DNA of 64,000 nt from G963663315 sp965214205 (GCA_965214205.1 OZ243941.1:1-64000), one strand, 5' to 3'. Positions 43,791 through 52,790 are shown, counted from the first letter of the stretch. Numbers and translations are program-made. Notes: generated by a model from the sequence alone, not told the origin.

Positions 43791-44642
43791 ATGCGTATAG
43801 CAATTTTAGGTGGCCCGGGTTCGGGCAAGGGTACACAAGCCAAACTGTTATCAGAACGGTATCGTGTTCCACAGATATCCACCGGAGATCTGTTGCGCGA
43901 TGCCGTTAAAATCGACAAGGACCTTGGAGCGCAGGTCAAGGAATTGATGGACTCAGGACAACTGGTCGGTGACGGTATTGTTTCAAAGCTGCTTGAGGAA
44001 CGGCTGATCCGGAAGGACACCCGACGCGGATTCATCGTGGACGGATATCCCAGAAGCATTCCCCAGGCGCAAACACTGGATACCCTGCTCGGCATGCTGG
44101 GGAAACCCCTGCAAATCGCGATTAATGTCGATGTCGATGAGGATGTTCTGGTAAAACGGATTGCCGGGAGAATCTCCTGCGTGAAATGCGGCGCCATTTA
44201 CAATAAATACTTCTCCCCCCCGAAAGTCGCCGACAAATGTGACAAATGCGGAAGCGGCAAATTCGAGTCGCGCGATGATGACACGGTGGAAACAGCGACC
44301 ACGCGGATTCAAGTCTACCACCGGGAAACAGCGCCCCTGATCACCTATTACCGAGCCCAGCATAAACTGCGAACCATGACGGGCACTGGTGACATTGACC
44401 AGATTCACCAAAAACTGTGCGACATTATCGACCTCGAAATTCGGCCTCTGCAAATCAAGACGCTGGAAGTGGCAACCGATACCGCTGTGGAAGAGGATTC
44501 CACGATCATTGCCGGCGGCAAGGTAAATCGTATCAAGGCGCCTGCCAAAAAGACCTCCTCCGTTCAAAAGACATCCGGACGGGCAGCAGCGAAAAAAACC
44601 CCTGCAAAAAAGGCGCGCGGCAAAAAACAGCAACCATCCTGA
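43791..44642 (+). CDS. adk: adenylate kinase with a histone-like C-terminal tail
   Basis: Balances ATP, ADP and AMP. The P-loop GGPGSGKGTQ (7-16) and GYPRSIPQAQ are normal. The lid is the zinc type, with four cysteines (CVKCGAIYN and CDKCGSGKF), unlike the zinc-free E. coli enzyme. After the usual end near residue 217 there is an extension of about 65 residues. Its last 35 are rich in Lys, Ala and Pro, with AAAKKTPAKKARGKK, like the tail of histone H1 or AlgP-type DNA-binding proteins. The reading frame is continuous, so the tail is translated with the enzyme. Confidence 0.93.
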   Translation: MRIAILGGPGSGKGTQAKLLSERYRVPQISTGDLLRDAVKIDKDLGAQVKELMDSGQLVGDGIVSKLLEERLIRKDTRRGFIVDGYPRSIPQAQTLDTLLGMLGKPLQIAINVDVDEDVLVKRIAGRISCVKCGAIYNKYFSPPKVADKCDKCGSGKFESRDDDTVETATTRIQVYHRETAPLITYYRAQHKLRTMTGTGDIDQIHQKLCDIIDLEIRPLQIKTLEVATDTAVEEDSTIIAGGKVNRIKAPAKKTSSVQKTSGRAAAKKTPAKKARGKKQQPS

Positions 44643-44663
44643 CCGCAATCAGGCGGACTCGAC

Positions 44664-45674
44664 ATGCCACAACTACAGGGTACCTGGCCGCGAACCCGGC
44701 CACGGCGAATGCGCCGGGACGATTTCAGTCGTCGATTGATGAGAGAATCGACACTGACTGTTTCTGATCTGATTCAACCGGTGTTTGTACGCGAGGGCCG
44801 CGCCGAGAGTGAGCCAGTGCCGTCCATGCCGGGGGTAAACCGCTTGTCCATTGATTTGCTGGTCGAAAAATCCCGGCGGTATCATGACCTCGGAATTCCC
44901 GCTGTCGCGCTTTTCCCGGTGACCCCGGCGCAGGCCAAGAGTGACGACGCGGCAGAAGCATGGAATCCGGACGGATTGGCGCAAAGGGCGATTGCTTCGA
45001 TCAAGGACGCGGTTCCTGACCTCGGAGTGATAACCGATGTCGCGCTGGACCCCTATACCAGCCATGGCCAGGATGGGCTGATTGACGAGTCCGGCTATGT
45101 GGTCAATGACCCAACCGTTGAGGCTCTGGTCAAACAGGCGTTATCCCATGCCAGAGCAGGCGCCGATGTGGTGGCGCCTTCGGACATGATGGACGGCAGG
45201 ATTGGCGCCATCCGTACGGTTCTGGAAGAGAACGGGTTCATCAATACCCGAATCCTCTCTTATGCGGCGAAGTATGCATCGAGCTACTACGGGCCGTTCC
45301 GGGACGCGGTGGGGTCCGCTTCCAACCTCGCTGGCGGCGACAAATTCAGTTATCAGATGGACCCGGCGAACGGAGATGAAGCGCTGAGGGAGGTCGCGAT
45401 TGATATCAGGGAAGGGGCGGATATGATCATGATCAAGCCGGGCACGCCTTATCTCGACATCATCTGGCGGGTGAAACAACATTTTGCAATGCCCACTTTC
45501 GCCTATCAGGTCAGTGGTGAATACTCGATGTTCCGGGCCGCCGGTCTGAATGGCTGGATTGACGAAAAGGCAGTAGTCATGGAGGCCATGACCGGGTTCA
45601 AGCGAGCCGGATGTGATGGTGTCCTGACTTATTATGCGGAAAAACTGGCCAACTGGATGCGCCAGAACGGCTGA
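44664..45674 (+). CDS. hemB: porphobilinogen synthase HemB
   Basis: Joins two molecules of 5-aminolevulinate to make porphobilinogen, a haem precursor. The protein has 336 residues. In the metal-site segment VALDPYTSHGQDG the cysteines of zinc-type enzymes are replaced, so this is the magnesium-dependent type known from Pseudomonas. The two Schiff-base lysine regions are visible as SYAAKYASSYYGPFRDA and MIMIKPGTPYLD. The gene follows adk by 21 bases and may be in the same transcript. Confidence 0.96.
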   Translation: MPQLQGTWPRTRPRRMRRDDFSRRLMRESTLTVSDLIQPVFVREGRAESEPVPSMPGVNRLSIDLLVEKSRRYHDLGIPAVALFPVTPAQAKSDDAAEAWNPDGLAQRAIASIKDAVPDLGVITDVALDPYTSHGQDGLIDESGYVVNDPTVEALVKQALSHARAGADVVAPSDMMDGRIGAIRTVLEENGFINTRILSYAAKYASSYYGPFRDAVGSASNLAGGDKFSYQMDPANGDEALREVAIDIREGADMIMIKPGTPYLDIIWRVKQHFAMPTFAYQVSGEYSMFRAAGLNGWIDEKAVVMEAMTGFKRAGCDGVLTYYAEKLANWMRQNG

Positions 45675-45710
45675 CCTCCCTTGCAGGAGCGCGGCTGACT
45701 CCCTTGCAGG
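45669..45710 (+). repeat. imperfect tandem repeat at the end of hemB
   Basis: GGCTGACCTCCCTTGCAGG (45669-45687, which includes the hemB stop codon) is repeated as GGCTGACTCCCTTGCAGG (45693-45710), one base shorter. It looks like a local duplication rather than a terminator. Confidence 0.65.
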
Positions 45711-45799
45711 CAACCCTGCACAGAATTCGCCATCCCTTCCCGATGCAGTCCCGCTAAATTCGCGTACAATACGAGCTTCACCCTGGGGTCCATAATTTT

Positions 45800-46162
45800 A
45801 TGAGCAAAAAAGTTCCTGAAGAAATCAACCTGAACCGCAGAACCCGGATATTGACGATTTCATTCGATCAGAAGGTCTACTCCCTAAGTTGCGAGTATCT
45901 TCGCGTACACTCTCCATCGGCTGAGGTTCAGGGGCACGGCCCAGGCCAGGATGTGCTGCAGACAGGCAAGGAAAACGTCAATATCGATTCGATAGAAGCG
46001 GTCGGAAACTACGGAATAAAACCGGTTTTTGATGACGGCCATGACACCGGTATCTTCTCCTGGGACACGCTGTACCAACTGGCTGTTGATCAGGAGAAGA
46101 ACTGGGCGCGTTATTTGCAGCGGCTGATCGATGCGGGCGTAACCAGAAAACTTGATTCCTGA
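45800..46162 (+). CDS. DUF971 domain protein
   Basis: A 120-residue single-domain protein of the DUF971 family, related to the N-terminal domain of gamma-butyrobetaine hydroxylase. Recognisable segments are LTISFDQKVYSLSCEYLRVHSPSAEVQGHG, IDSIEAVGNYGIKPVFDDGHDTGIFSWDTLYQL and a C-terminal W-x-x-Y-L-x-R-L. Gammaproteobacteria often carry it just upstream of ubiE, as here (57 bases). Function is unknown. Confidence 0.9.
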   Translation: MSKKVPEEINLNRRTRILTISFDQKVYSLSCEYLRVHSPSAEVQGHGPGQDVLQTGKENVNIDSIEAVGNYGIKPVFDDGHDTGIFSWDTLYQLAVDQEKNWARYLQRLIDAGVTRKLDS

Positions 46163-46219
46163 CGGTAGTGGCGCTGGATAAGGCTACCCGCGGGCAAATC
46201 TTCGATCAGGCGGAGGATA

Positions 46220-46987
46220 ATGAACGAAAATGACCAGCAGGATTCCGGACAGACAACCGATTTCGGATACCGCAAGGTCAGGGAATCGGAAAAAGCCGGT
46301 ATGGTGGGCGAAATATTCAATTCCGTCGCTGGCAATTACGATCTGATGAATGATTGCATGTCATTTGGCGCCCACCGTTTATGGAAATGTTTCGCCGCGT
46401 CTCAAAGCGGTTTGAGACCCGGAGACCAGGCGCTGGATGTGGCGGCGGGTAGCGGCGATATGAGTCGGAAACTGGCCGCACAGGTCGGCGATACCGGGAA
46501 AGTGATTCTGACCGACATCAATCAGAACATGCTGGATCAGGGCAGAGCGAAAATGGTCAACGCGGGGTTGGTTGGCAATATCGAATACGCTATCGCGGAT
46601 GCCGAAGACCTGCCTTTTGTGGACGATCAGTTCGACTGCATTGCCATCGCTTTCGGCCTGCGTAATGTCACCCGAAAGGAAAAAGCGCTCGAATCCATGT
46701 TCCGGGTGACCAGCCCCGGCGGCCGGACGCTGGTACTGGAATTCTCGAAGCCGGTGATACCGATGCTTGGGCCTGTTTATGACCTTTATTCCTTCAAGGT
46801 AATCCCCAGGCTCGGGAAAATAATCAGCGACGACGAAACCAGTTACACCTATCTGGTTGAATCCATCCGCAGGCATCCTGATCAGGATACACTACGCTGT
46901 ATGATGCTGTCGGCCGGTTTCGACGAGGTCCGGTACCACAACCTGAGCGGTGGCATCGTGGCATTGCATATCGGATTCAAATACTGA
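46220..46987 (+). CDS. ubiE: ubiquinone/menaquinone C-methyltransferase UbiE
   Basis: SAM-dependent C-methylase of ubiquinone synthesis, 255 residues. Signature segments are DFGYRKVRESEKAGMV, FNSVAGNYDLMNDCMSFGAHRLWK, the SAM-binding ALDVAAGSGDMS and the AFGLRNVTRKEKALESM stretch. An AGGA ribosome-binding site lies just upstream of the ATG. It starts the cluster ubiE-ubiJ-ubiB. Confidence 0.97.
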   Translation: MNENDQQDSGQTTDFGYRKVRESEKAGMVGEIFNSVAGNYDLMNDCMSFGAHRLWKCFAASQSGLRPGDQALDVAAGSGDMSRKLAAQVGDTGKVILTDINQNMLDQGRAKMVNAGLVGNIEYAIADAEDLPFVDDQFDCIAIAFGLRNVTRKEKALESMFRVTSPGGRTLVLEFSKPVIPMLGPVYDLYSFKVIPRLGKIISDDETSYTYLVESIRRHPDQDTLRCMMLSAGFDEVRYHNLSGGIVALHIGFKY

Positions 46988-47004
46988 CGCGAGTCGTTGT
47001 TCCC

Positions 47005-47649
47005 ATGGACTCATTGACAGCATTTCTTGACCGGATTACCCGATTACTGCTCAACCTCGACCCGGACGGCAGGGAGAAACTGGCTCGCCTCAAGGGCCGG
47101 ATTTTTTGCCTGGAAGTGACCGCTCCGAAGATCACCCTGTACCTGATTCCAACTGAACACGGACTGGAACTCGCCGACGAGTGTGACGGCGAACCAGATG
47201 TCACCCTGACCGGGCCATTGTCCGCATTCATCCGTCTGGTCCGACCTGAGTCACAGGGCAATCTGTCAGCCGACAACCAGATCAGGATGCAGGGCGACGC
47301 AGAGGCCGGACAGGCCTTTGGGAAAGTACTGTCCCAACTCGATATTGATTGGGAAGAAGGGCTGTCCAGACTGGTCGGCGATACCCCGGCTCGAAAAATG
47401 GGAAACATCCTGCGGGATTTGAATGGCTGGGCGGCCGAATCCGTGGATCTGTCGAGAACCGATGCGGCCGAGTATCTTCAGGAGGAAAAGCGGCTGTTGG
47501 CAACCAATCTAGCTCACGAACGATTCTGTAATGATGTCAATAACTTGCGAGCGGATGTGGATCGTATCGAACAGAGGATTCTCAGACTGCTGGCGCTGCA
47601 AAACAGTTCATCGTCAGAGACCCCGAAAAGAGACCCGGAAACATCATGA
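47005..47649 (+). CDS. ubiJ: ubiquinone biosynthesis accessory protein UbiJ (SCP2 domain)
   Basis: A 214-residue SCP2-domain protein that binds the lipid intermediates of ubiquinone synthesis in the soluble UbiJ-UbiK complex. The SCP2-like part is about residues 15-115 (TLTGPLSAFIRLVRPE) and the C-terminus is a coiled coil, DVDRIEQRILRLLALQ. It lies between ubiE (17 bases) and ubiB (4-base overlap), the standard gammaproteobacterial order. Confidence 0.92.
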   Translation: MDSLTAFLDRITRLLLNLDPDGREKLARLKGRIFCLEVTAPKITLYLIPTEHGLELADECDGEPDVTLTGPLSAFIRLVRPESQGNLSADNQIRMQGDAEAGQAFGKVLSQLDIDWEEGLSRLVGDTPARKMGNILRDLNGWAAESVDLSRTDAAEYLQEEKRLLATNLAHERFCNDVNNLRADVDRIEQRILRLLALQNSSSSETPKRDPETS

Positions 47650-49277
47650 ACCGGCAGATATTCCGCTTGTTTCGCATTGCCCGGGTGATGAAAAAGCACG
47701 GGCTCGATGAATTCCTGTCTGCGATAAACCTCTGGCCCTGGACATTCCTGTTCAAATTCTGGCCGATTACCCGAAATCGGGATGTTCCCCGCGGGGAACG
47801 GTTGCGGCTGGCGCTGGAGGAGTTGGGGCCGGTATTTGTCAAGTTCGGCCAGATTCTGTCAACCCGGCCGGATTTGCTGGCAGACGATATCGCCCGCTCC
47901 CTGACCAGATTGCAGGATCAGGTGCCGCCTTTTCCGGGTGAGACGGCAGTCGGTATTATTGAGCAGGCTTATGGAGACAAGCTCGAAAACCATTTCCGGT
48001 TGTTTGAAACCGAACCCACCGCTTCGGCTTCAGTCGCTCAGGTCCACTACGCCGAACTTCATGATGGGGCGGAAGTCGTTGTAAAGGTCATCAGACCCAG
48101 CATCGAAGAAGTGATAGACCGGGACCTGGCGCTGCTGCACACTCTGGCCAGCATGGCGGATCGCTACTGGTCGCAGGGCAAGCGATTAAAACCCAAAGAA
48201 ATTGTTTCGGATTACGAAAAAACCATTCATGACGAACTGAACCTGATGCGGGAAGCGGCCAGCGCCAGCAAACTGAAAAGCAATTTCCGCAATTATGATC
48301 TGATTCATGTCCCCACCGTCTACTGGGAACATACCCGCCGCAACGTCATGGTGATGGAACGAATCCGGGGTATCCCGATTCGTGATACAGAACGGCTCAG
48401 GGAAGCCGGTATTGACATGCGAAAGCTGGCCCATACCGGAGTCGAGATTTTTTTCACGCAGGCTTTTCGGGACGGATTCTTTCATGCCGATATGCACCCC
48501 GGAAATATCTTCGTCAGCGAAACCGGACAGTACCGCGCAGTGGATTTCGGCATCATGGGAACCTTGAGCGCCGCCGACAAACGCTATCTGGCGGATAACC
48601 TGCTGGCCTTTTTCAATCGGGATTATTATCGCGTTGCGGAATTGCATGTGCAGGCAGGCTGGGTACCGCCAACCACCCGGGTCGAGGAATTCGAAGGCGC
48701 CATCAGAACCGTGTGTGAACCTGTTTTTTCCCGTCCGATCAGTGAAATCTCCTTCGGCAATTTTCTGATGGAATTGTTCCGGGTAGCCCGAAGATTCGAC
48801 ATGCCGGTCCAGCCGCAACTGGTATTGCTGCAAAAAACCATCCTCAACATCGAAGGTATGGGCCGTCAGCTATACCCGCAACTGGATTTGTGGGAAACGG
48901 CGAAGCCGTTTCTGGAAAAATGGATGAATCAACAGATCGGACCTCGCGCCGCAATCAGGACGATCCGGCGGGAATTGCCCAACCTGTTCACGCTGGCCCC
49001 GGAATTGCCCGGACTGACGCATCAACTACTGCACAAAATGAAGAATGACGATCTGGTCATGCAGACCCGTGATCAGGAAATCAGAAACCTGAGAATCCAA
49101 ATGACCATCAATACCAGGAAGATCGTATACGCCATTCTCGGTATGGGGCTTGTGCTGCTTTCGGTATTCTTCATACCGGATCCACTGCAGCCGGGCCTGA
49201 TGCCTGTGCATGGCTGGATACTGTTGTGTTCGGGATTGGCGGCGGTGATAGCCGCACTCACCGGCAAATCGAAGTAA
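47646..49277 (+). CDS. ubiB: ubiquinone biosynthesis protein UbiB (atypical kinase-like ATPase)
   Basis: A 543-residue member of the ADCK/ABC1 atypical kinase family, required for ubiquinone synthesis. Near residue 74 the KxGQ motif is present as FVKFGQILSTRPD. The rest of the kinase-like core follows: EPTASASVAQVHYA, VVKVIRP, FHADMHPGNIF and VDFGIMGTL. The last 45 residues contain two membrane helices, typical of UbiB. It is the last gene of the ubi cluster. Confidence 0.96.
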   Translation: MNRQIFRLFRIARVMKKHGLDEFLSAINLWPWTFLFKFWPITRNRDVPRGERLRLALEELGPVFVKFGQILSTRPDLLADDIARSLTRLQDQVPPFPGETAVGIIEQAYGDKLENHFRLFETEPTASASVAQVHYAELHDGAEVVVKVIRPSIEEVIDRDLALLHTLASMADRYWSQGKRLKPKEIVSDYEKTIHDELNLMREAASASKLKSNFRNYDLIHVPTVYWEHTRRNVMVMERIRGIPIRDTERLREAGIDMRKLAHTGVEIFFTQAFRDGFFHADMHPGNIFVSETGQYRAVDFGIMGTLSAADKRYLADNLLAFFNRDYYRVAELHVQAGWVPPTTRVEEFEGAIRTVCEPVFSRPISEISFGNFLMELFRVARRFDMPVQPQLVLLQKTILNIEGMGRQLYPQLDLWETAKPFLEKWMNQQIGPRAAIRTIRRELPNLFTLAPELPGLTHQLLHKMKNDDLVMQTRDQEIRNLRIQMTINTRKIVYAILGMGLVLLSVFFIPDPLQPGLMPVHGWILLCSGLAAVIAALTGKSK

Positions 49278-49311
49278 CCAGACAAACCAGCTTATCTGTA
49301 GAGGTATTATC

Positions 49312-50493
49312 ATGGCAGCGGCGACATATCCGTTCCAATGGCAGGACCCGTTCGACCTGGACGCTCAACTAACCGAAGAAGAACGACTGGTAAGAGACAG
49401 TATCCGGGAATTTTGCGACAAGGAATTGATGCCCGGAATCATACAGGCGAACCGCAACGAGCAATTTGACCCACTCATAATGGCCCGCTTCGGGGCGCTG
49501 GGAATGCTCGGTTGCACGATCCCGGAAAAATACGGATGCGCCGGGATGAACCATGTCTGCTATGGCCTGATTGCCCGTGAAGTGGAGCGTGTAGACAGCG
49601 GTTATCGCTCCGCGATGAGCGTCCAGTCCTCTCTGGTCATGCACCCTATTTACAGTTATGGCAGCGAACAACAAAGACTGGAATATCTGCCGAAACTGGC
49701 GCAAGGCGAATGGATTGGTTGCTTCGGTCTGACCGAACCAGACCATGGCTCCGACCCTGGAAGCATGAAAACCCGCGCGCAAACCGTGCAGGACGGCTAT
49801 CTGCTGAACGGCAACAAAATGTGGATCAGTAATGCTCCGATCGCCGACATCGCCGTGGTCTGGGGCAAACTCGACGGAGTGATCCGCGGCTTTATTCTGG
49901 AACGGGGAATGGCAGGATTCTCTACTCCGAAAATTGAAGGCAAAATGAGCCTGCGGGCATCCAGCACGGGTGAAATCGTGATGAAGGATGTGTTTGTGCC
50001 CCAACAGAATATACTGCCCGGAGCCGAAGGACTGCAGGGTCCCTTCGGATGTCTGAACAAAGCGCGTTATGGTATTGCCTGGGGAGCCATGGGCGCTGCC
50101 GAGTTTTGCTGGCATGCAGCCCGTTCCTATACTCTGGAACGCACCCAGTTTGGCCGCCCACTGGCACAAAACCAGTTGATCCAGAAAAAGCTCGCCGACA
50201 TGCAGACCGAAATCACGCTGGGACTTCAGGCCAGTTTACGTGTAGGTCGAATGATGGATGAAAACGCCTGCCCGGTCGAGAACATATCCCTGATCAAGCG
50301 CAACAACTGCGGCAAGGCTCTGGATATCGCACGACAATCACGCGACATGCACGGCGGCAATGGCATATCCGATGAATACCACGTAATCCGGCACATGAAC
50401 AATCTCGAATCTGTAAACACCTACGAAGGCACCCACGACATCCACGCACTGATCCTGGGCCGCGCCCAAACCGGACTCCAGGCGTTCTGCTGA
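49312..50493 (+). CDS. gcdH: glutaryl-CoA dehydrogenase
   Basis: An acyl-CoA dehydrogenase of 393 residues; the closest pattern is glutaryl-CoA dehydrogenase, which oxidises and decarboxylates glutaryl-CoA to crotonyl-CoA in lysine and tryptophan breakdown. Typical segments are FGLTEPDHGSDPGSM, ARYGIAWGAMGAAEFC, and NTYEGTHDIHALILGRAQTG with the catalytic glutamate near residue 372. FAD-bound electrons would pass to ETF, encoded at 59.6-61.2 kb. The start has a GTAGAGG element upstream. Confidence 0.92.
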   Translation: MAAATYPFQWQDPFDLDAQLTEEERLVRDSIREFCDKELMPGIIQANRNEQFDPLIMARFGALGMLGCTIPEKYGCAGMNHVCYGLIAREVERVDSGYRSAMSVQSSLVMHPIYSYGSEQQRLEYLPKLAQGEWIGCFGLTEPDHGSDPGSMKTRAQTVQDGYLLNGNKMWISNAPIADIAVVWGKLDGVIRGFILERGMAGFSTPKIEGKMSLRASSTGEIVMKDVFVPQQNILPGAEGLQGPFGCLNKARYGIAWGAMGAAEFCWHAARSYTLERTQFGRPLAQNQLIQKKLADMQTEITLGLQASLRVGRMMDENACPVENISLIKRNNCGKALDIARQSRDMHGGNGISDEYHVIRHMNNLESVNTYEGTHDIHALILGRAQTGLQAFC

Positions 50494-50512
50494 TCCGCCC
50501 ACGCCAACCATC

Positions 50513-50540
50513 CATCATTCCCGCAAATGCGGGAATCCAC
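50513..50540. repeat. dispersed palindromic repeat, copy 3
   Basis: CATTCCCGCAAATGCGGGAA at 50516-50535 is a perfect TTCCCGC...GCGGGAA stem with a short AAAT loop. It is 20 bases after the stop codon of gcdH. The rest of the 50494-50714 gap holds only the parD promoter and operator region. Confidence 0.75.
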
Positions 50541-50657
50541 TACCGTACTCAATCGAAAGCACAACCCCCCGTATAACAATGCGGGCTTGATTGCCAGATT
50601 CCACCATAAGGATGGGATTTGCACTGGTTGTTACTCACACTTTTCAAAAAAGATAGC

Positions 50658-50696
50658 GTATGATAAGTCACATCAATAGTATGATTTTTCACATAC
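50658..50696 (+). promoter_or_regulatory. candidate ParD operator: paired direct repeats
   Basis: GTATGATNNNNCACAT occurs at 50658-50673 and again at 50679-50694, exactly 21 bases apart (two helical turns), each part of an imperfect palindrome ending in CATAC. Autoregulated ParD antitoxins bind such repeated sites. The site lies just upstream of the GGAGG ribosome-binding site and ATG of the antitoxin gene. Confidence 0.5.
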
Positions 50697-50714
50697 CCGT
50701 TTGGAGGCCATTTC

Positions 50715-50960
50715 ATGAGCGCCACACGCAAGACAATCACCGGGAGCGACCAGCAAGACGGCTGGATCAAAGCGCAAATTGCAGGGGGGAAATTCACCAA
50801 TGACAGTGAGTATATCCGTGATTTGATCCGTCGCGATCAAGCCGTAAACGCCGAAATCGAAACAATCCGTGTGGCGTTGATCGAGGCTGAGGAATCCGGC
50901 GAACCGCAGCCTTTTGACAGCGACCGGTTTAAACAGGAAATGAAAGCAAAACATGGCTGA
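50715..50960 (+). CDS. parD: ParD-family antitoxin (orphan)
   Basis: A type II antitoxin of 81 residues with the ParD/CC2985 ribbon-helix-helix pattern: a basic N-terminus with KTITGSDQQDGWIKAQIAGGKFTNDSEYIRDLIRRDQ, followed by an acidic tail (EAEESGEPQPFDSDRF). It has a clear GGAGG ribosome-binding site and upstream operator-like repeats. The toxin gene that should follow is reduced to a stump, so this antitoxin is without its own toxin. Confidence 0.85.
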   Translation: MSATRKTITGSDQQDGWIKAQIAGGKFTNDSEYIRDLIRRDQAVNAEIETIRVALIEAEESGEPQPFDSDRFKQEMKAKHG

Positions 50961-50994
50961 ATATCGTTACGGCATTTTTGAACGAACTGAATAA
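50953..50994 (+). pseudogene. stump of a parE toxin gene
   Basis: An ATG overlapping the antitoxin's end by 8 bases opens MAEYRYGIFERTE and then stops at TAA (50992-50994). MAEYR is a usual start of ParE toxins (MAxYRLTPxAxxDL), and the overlap is the normal parD-parE geometry. The rest of the toxin is absent: the TAA also provides the start of the next gene (TAATG). Confidence 0.55.
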
Positions 50995-51419
50995 TGAAAA
51001 AACCACTTGAACCCGGCATCCAATTCGAGCACAGCTTCCGGCTTACGGAAGCGAAGATGGTGCCTGCATTATACCCGGAGGCTCCTGAGTTTCAGGTCAT
51101 GCCTCAAGTTTTCGCGACCGGATTCATGGTCGGGTTCATGGAGTGGGCCTGCCTGAACTCAATTATCCCTTATCTGGATTGGCCCAGGGAACAGACTGTC
51201 GGGACACATGTCAATATGAGCCATCTCGCCGCAACGCCGAGCGGATTCACGGTGACCGCCAAAGTGGAGCTTGTGGAGGTGGATGGCCGGCGACTCAAAT
51301 TCGATGTGCGCGGTTACGATGATCTTGATTTGATTTGTCAGGGCACCCACGAACGATTTATCATCGACAGGCACCGATTCGAACAGGCTGTCGAGAAAAA
51401 ACGCACGCAACTGGCCTGA
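50994..51419 (+). CDS. thioesterase family protein (FlK-like hot-dog fold)
   Basis: A 141-residue hot-dog-fold protein resembling the FlK-type thioesterases, some of which hydrolyse fluoroacetyl-CoA. Landmarks are VFATGFMVGFMEWACLNSI and HVNMSHLAATPSGFTVTAKVELVEVDGRRLKF, with the His and the Thr expected in the active site of this family. The first residue overlaps the TAA of the parE stump. It may instead belong to a transcript with gcdH, with the toxin-antitoxin piece inserted between; this is inference. Confidence 0.85.
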   Translation: MKKPLEPGIQFEHSFRLTEAKMVPALYPEAPEFQVMPQVFATGFMVGFMEWACLNSIIPYLDWPREQTVGTHVNMSHLAATPSGFTVTAKVELVEVDGRRLKFDVRGYDDLDLICQGTHERFIIDRHRFEQAVEKKRTQLA

Positions 51420-51437
51420 ACCTTACCGCAATCAGAT

Positions 51438-52790
51438 TCAACTCCCCAGAACGTCAATAATCGCATCCTTGTAAATGTCCACCATTTGATCGAGGACAAC
51501 CTCATCGGTGTTCAGTGGCGGCGCATTGCAGATGATTTCGTTGCGTACCCGAGTGTATAGTCCGCGAGCCATAATTGCCTGGGTCAGTTTTGCCCCCAGA
51601 CCGAAATCGGCGTCAAACCATTCTTTGGTCTGCTTGTCCTTGACGATTTCTATGCCATGCATCATGCCTGTGCCGCGAACATTGCCGACATGCGGATGGT
51701 CGTCCAGAGCCTCATGGAGCTTTTGCAGCATGGCTTCGCCCTTGGTAGCAGCCTGACCCGGCAGGTCTTCATTTTCAACAATATCCAACGTGGCGAGGGC
51801 CACCGCGCAAGAAACAGGATGACCGCTGTAGGTATAGGAGTGCATCCACGGGGTTTTGCTGGAAGTGATGGTTTCCGCAATTTCATCGTTCATGCCGATT
51901 CCGCCCAGCGGGATCGCTCCCGAGGTAATTGATTTTGCGAATTGCATCAGGTCAGGCTCAATTCCATAACGCTCCAGGCCGAACATCGCTCCGGTCCTGC
52001 CGAAGCCGGTAATCACTTCATCCGCAACCAGCAGAACATCATACTGATCGCATATTTCGCGTATCCGTTTGAAGTAATCCGGCTGAACCGGAATGACCCC
52101 GCCTCCGCCCTGCACAGGTTCGGCGATAAACATCGCGACGGTTTCCGGACCCTGCCTGAGAATTTCCTTTTCCAGTTCATTGGCCGCCGCGATACCCTGG
52201 GATGAACCGTCTTCGGGCATCGGGTAATGATAGGGGTCCGGAGAAGGGATGTGACTGAAACCGGGGATTCTCGGCTCGAACATGGGCCAGTAAGCCTTGA
52301 TGCCGGTCGCGCACATGGCCGCGAAGGTAGTCCCGTGATAACTCCAGTTACGGCCGATTACCTTGGTTTTTTCCGGTCGGCCCTTTGCTTTCCAGTAGAA
52401 CCGGGCCACTTTGATATTGCTGTCGGTGGATTCTCCGCCACCTGAGGTGAAGTAGAAAGTATTGATACCCGGATAAACCAGGCTGGACAACCGTTCGGCC
52501 AGCTCGATGGCGGGCTTGTTGGAACCGCCCGTATAACCTGAGGAAAACGCCAGCTGACTCATCTGTTTGTAGGCGGCATCAGCCAATTCCTGGCGGCCAT
52601 GACCTGCGCTCACATTCCATAGACAGGACAGACCATCAATGTATTTTCTGCCATCGGCGTCATAAAGAAACGAGCCTTCTCCCCTGACCCAGACCCGACC
52701 CTTTGCATGAGTTTCGGTATGGTGCAGAGGATGGATCATGTGTTGATGATCAAGTTCCAGCAAGGCTGCGTTAGTGAGCGGGAGATTCAT
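51438..52790 (-). CDS. class III aminotransferase, omega-amino acid:pyruvate type
   Basis: A 450-residue PLP aminotransferase. Landmarks are DADGRKYIDGLSCLWNVSAGHG, TSGGGESTDSNIKVARFYW, the aspartate segment VLLVADEVITGFGRTG, and FAKSITSGAIPLGG with the Schiff-base lysine near residue 285. It belongs to the branch that uses beta-alanine, taurine, putrescine or other omega-amines with pyruvate. The neighbouring PuuB-like oxidase supports an amine or polyamine substrate. The genes are divergent across 183 bases, with no other gene in between. Confidence 0.88.
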   Translation of the reverse strand: MNLPLTNAALLELDHQHMIHPLHHTETHAKGRVWVRGEGSFLYDADGRKYIDGLSCLWNVSAGHGRQELADAAYKQMSQLAFSSGYTGGSNKPAIELAERLSSLVYPGINTFYFTSGGGESTDSNIKVARFYWKAKGRPEKTKVIGRNWSYHGTTFAAMCATGIKAYWPMFEPRIPGFSHIPSPDPYHYPMPEDGSSQGIAAANELEKEILRQGPETVAMFIAEPVQGGGGVIPVQPDYFKRIREICDQYDVLLVADEVITGFGRTGAMFGLERYGIEPDLMQFAKSITSGAIPLGGIGMNDEIAETITSSKTPWMHSYTYSGHPVSCAVALATLDIVENEDLPGQAATKGEAMLQKLHEALDDHPHVGNVRGTGMMHGIEIVKDKQTKEWFDADFGLGAKLTQAIMARGLYTRVRNEIICNAPPLNTDEVVLDQMVDIYKDAIIDVLGS

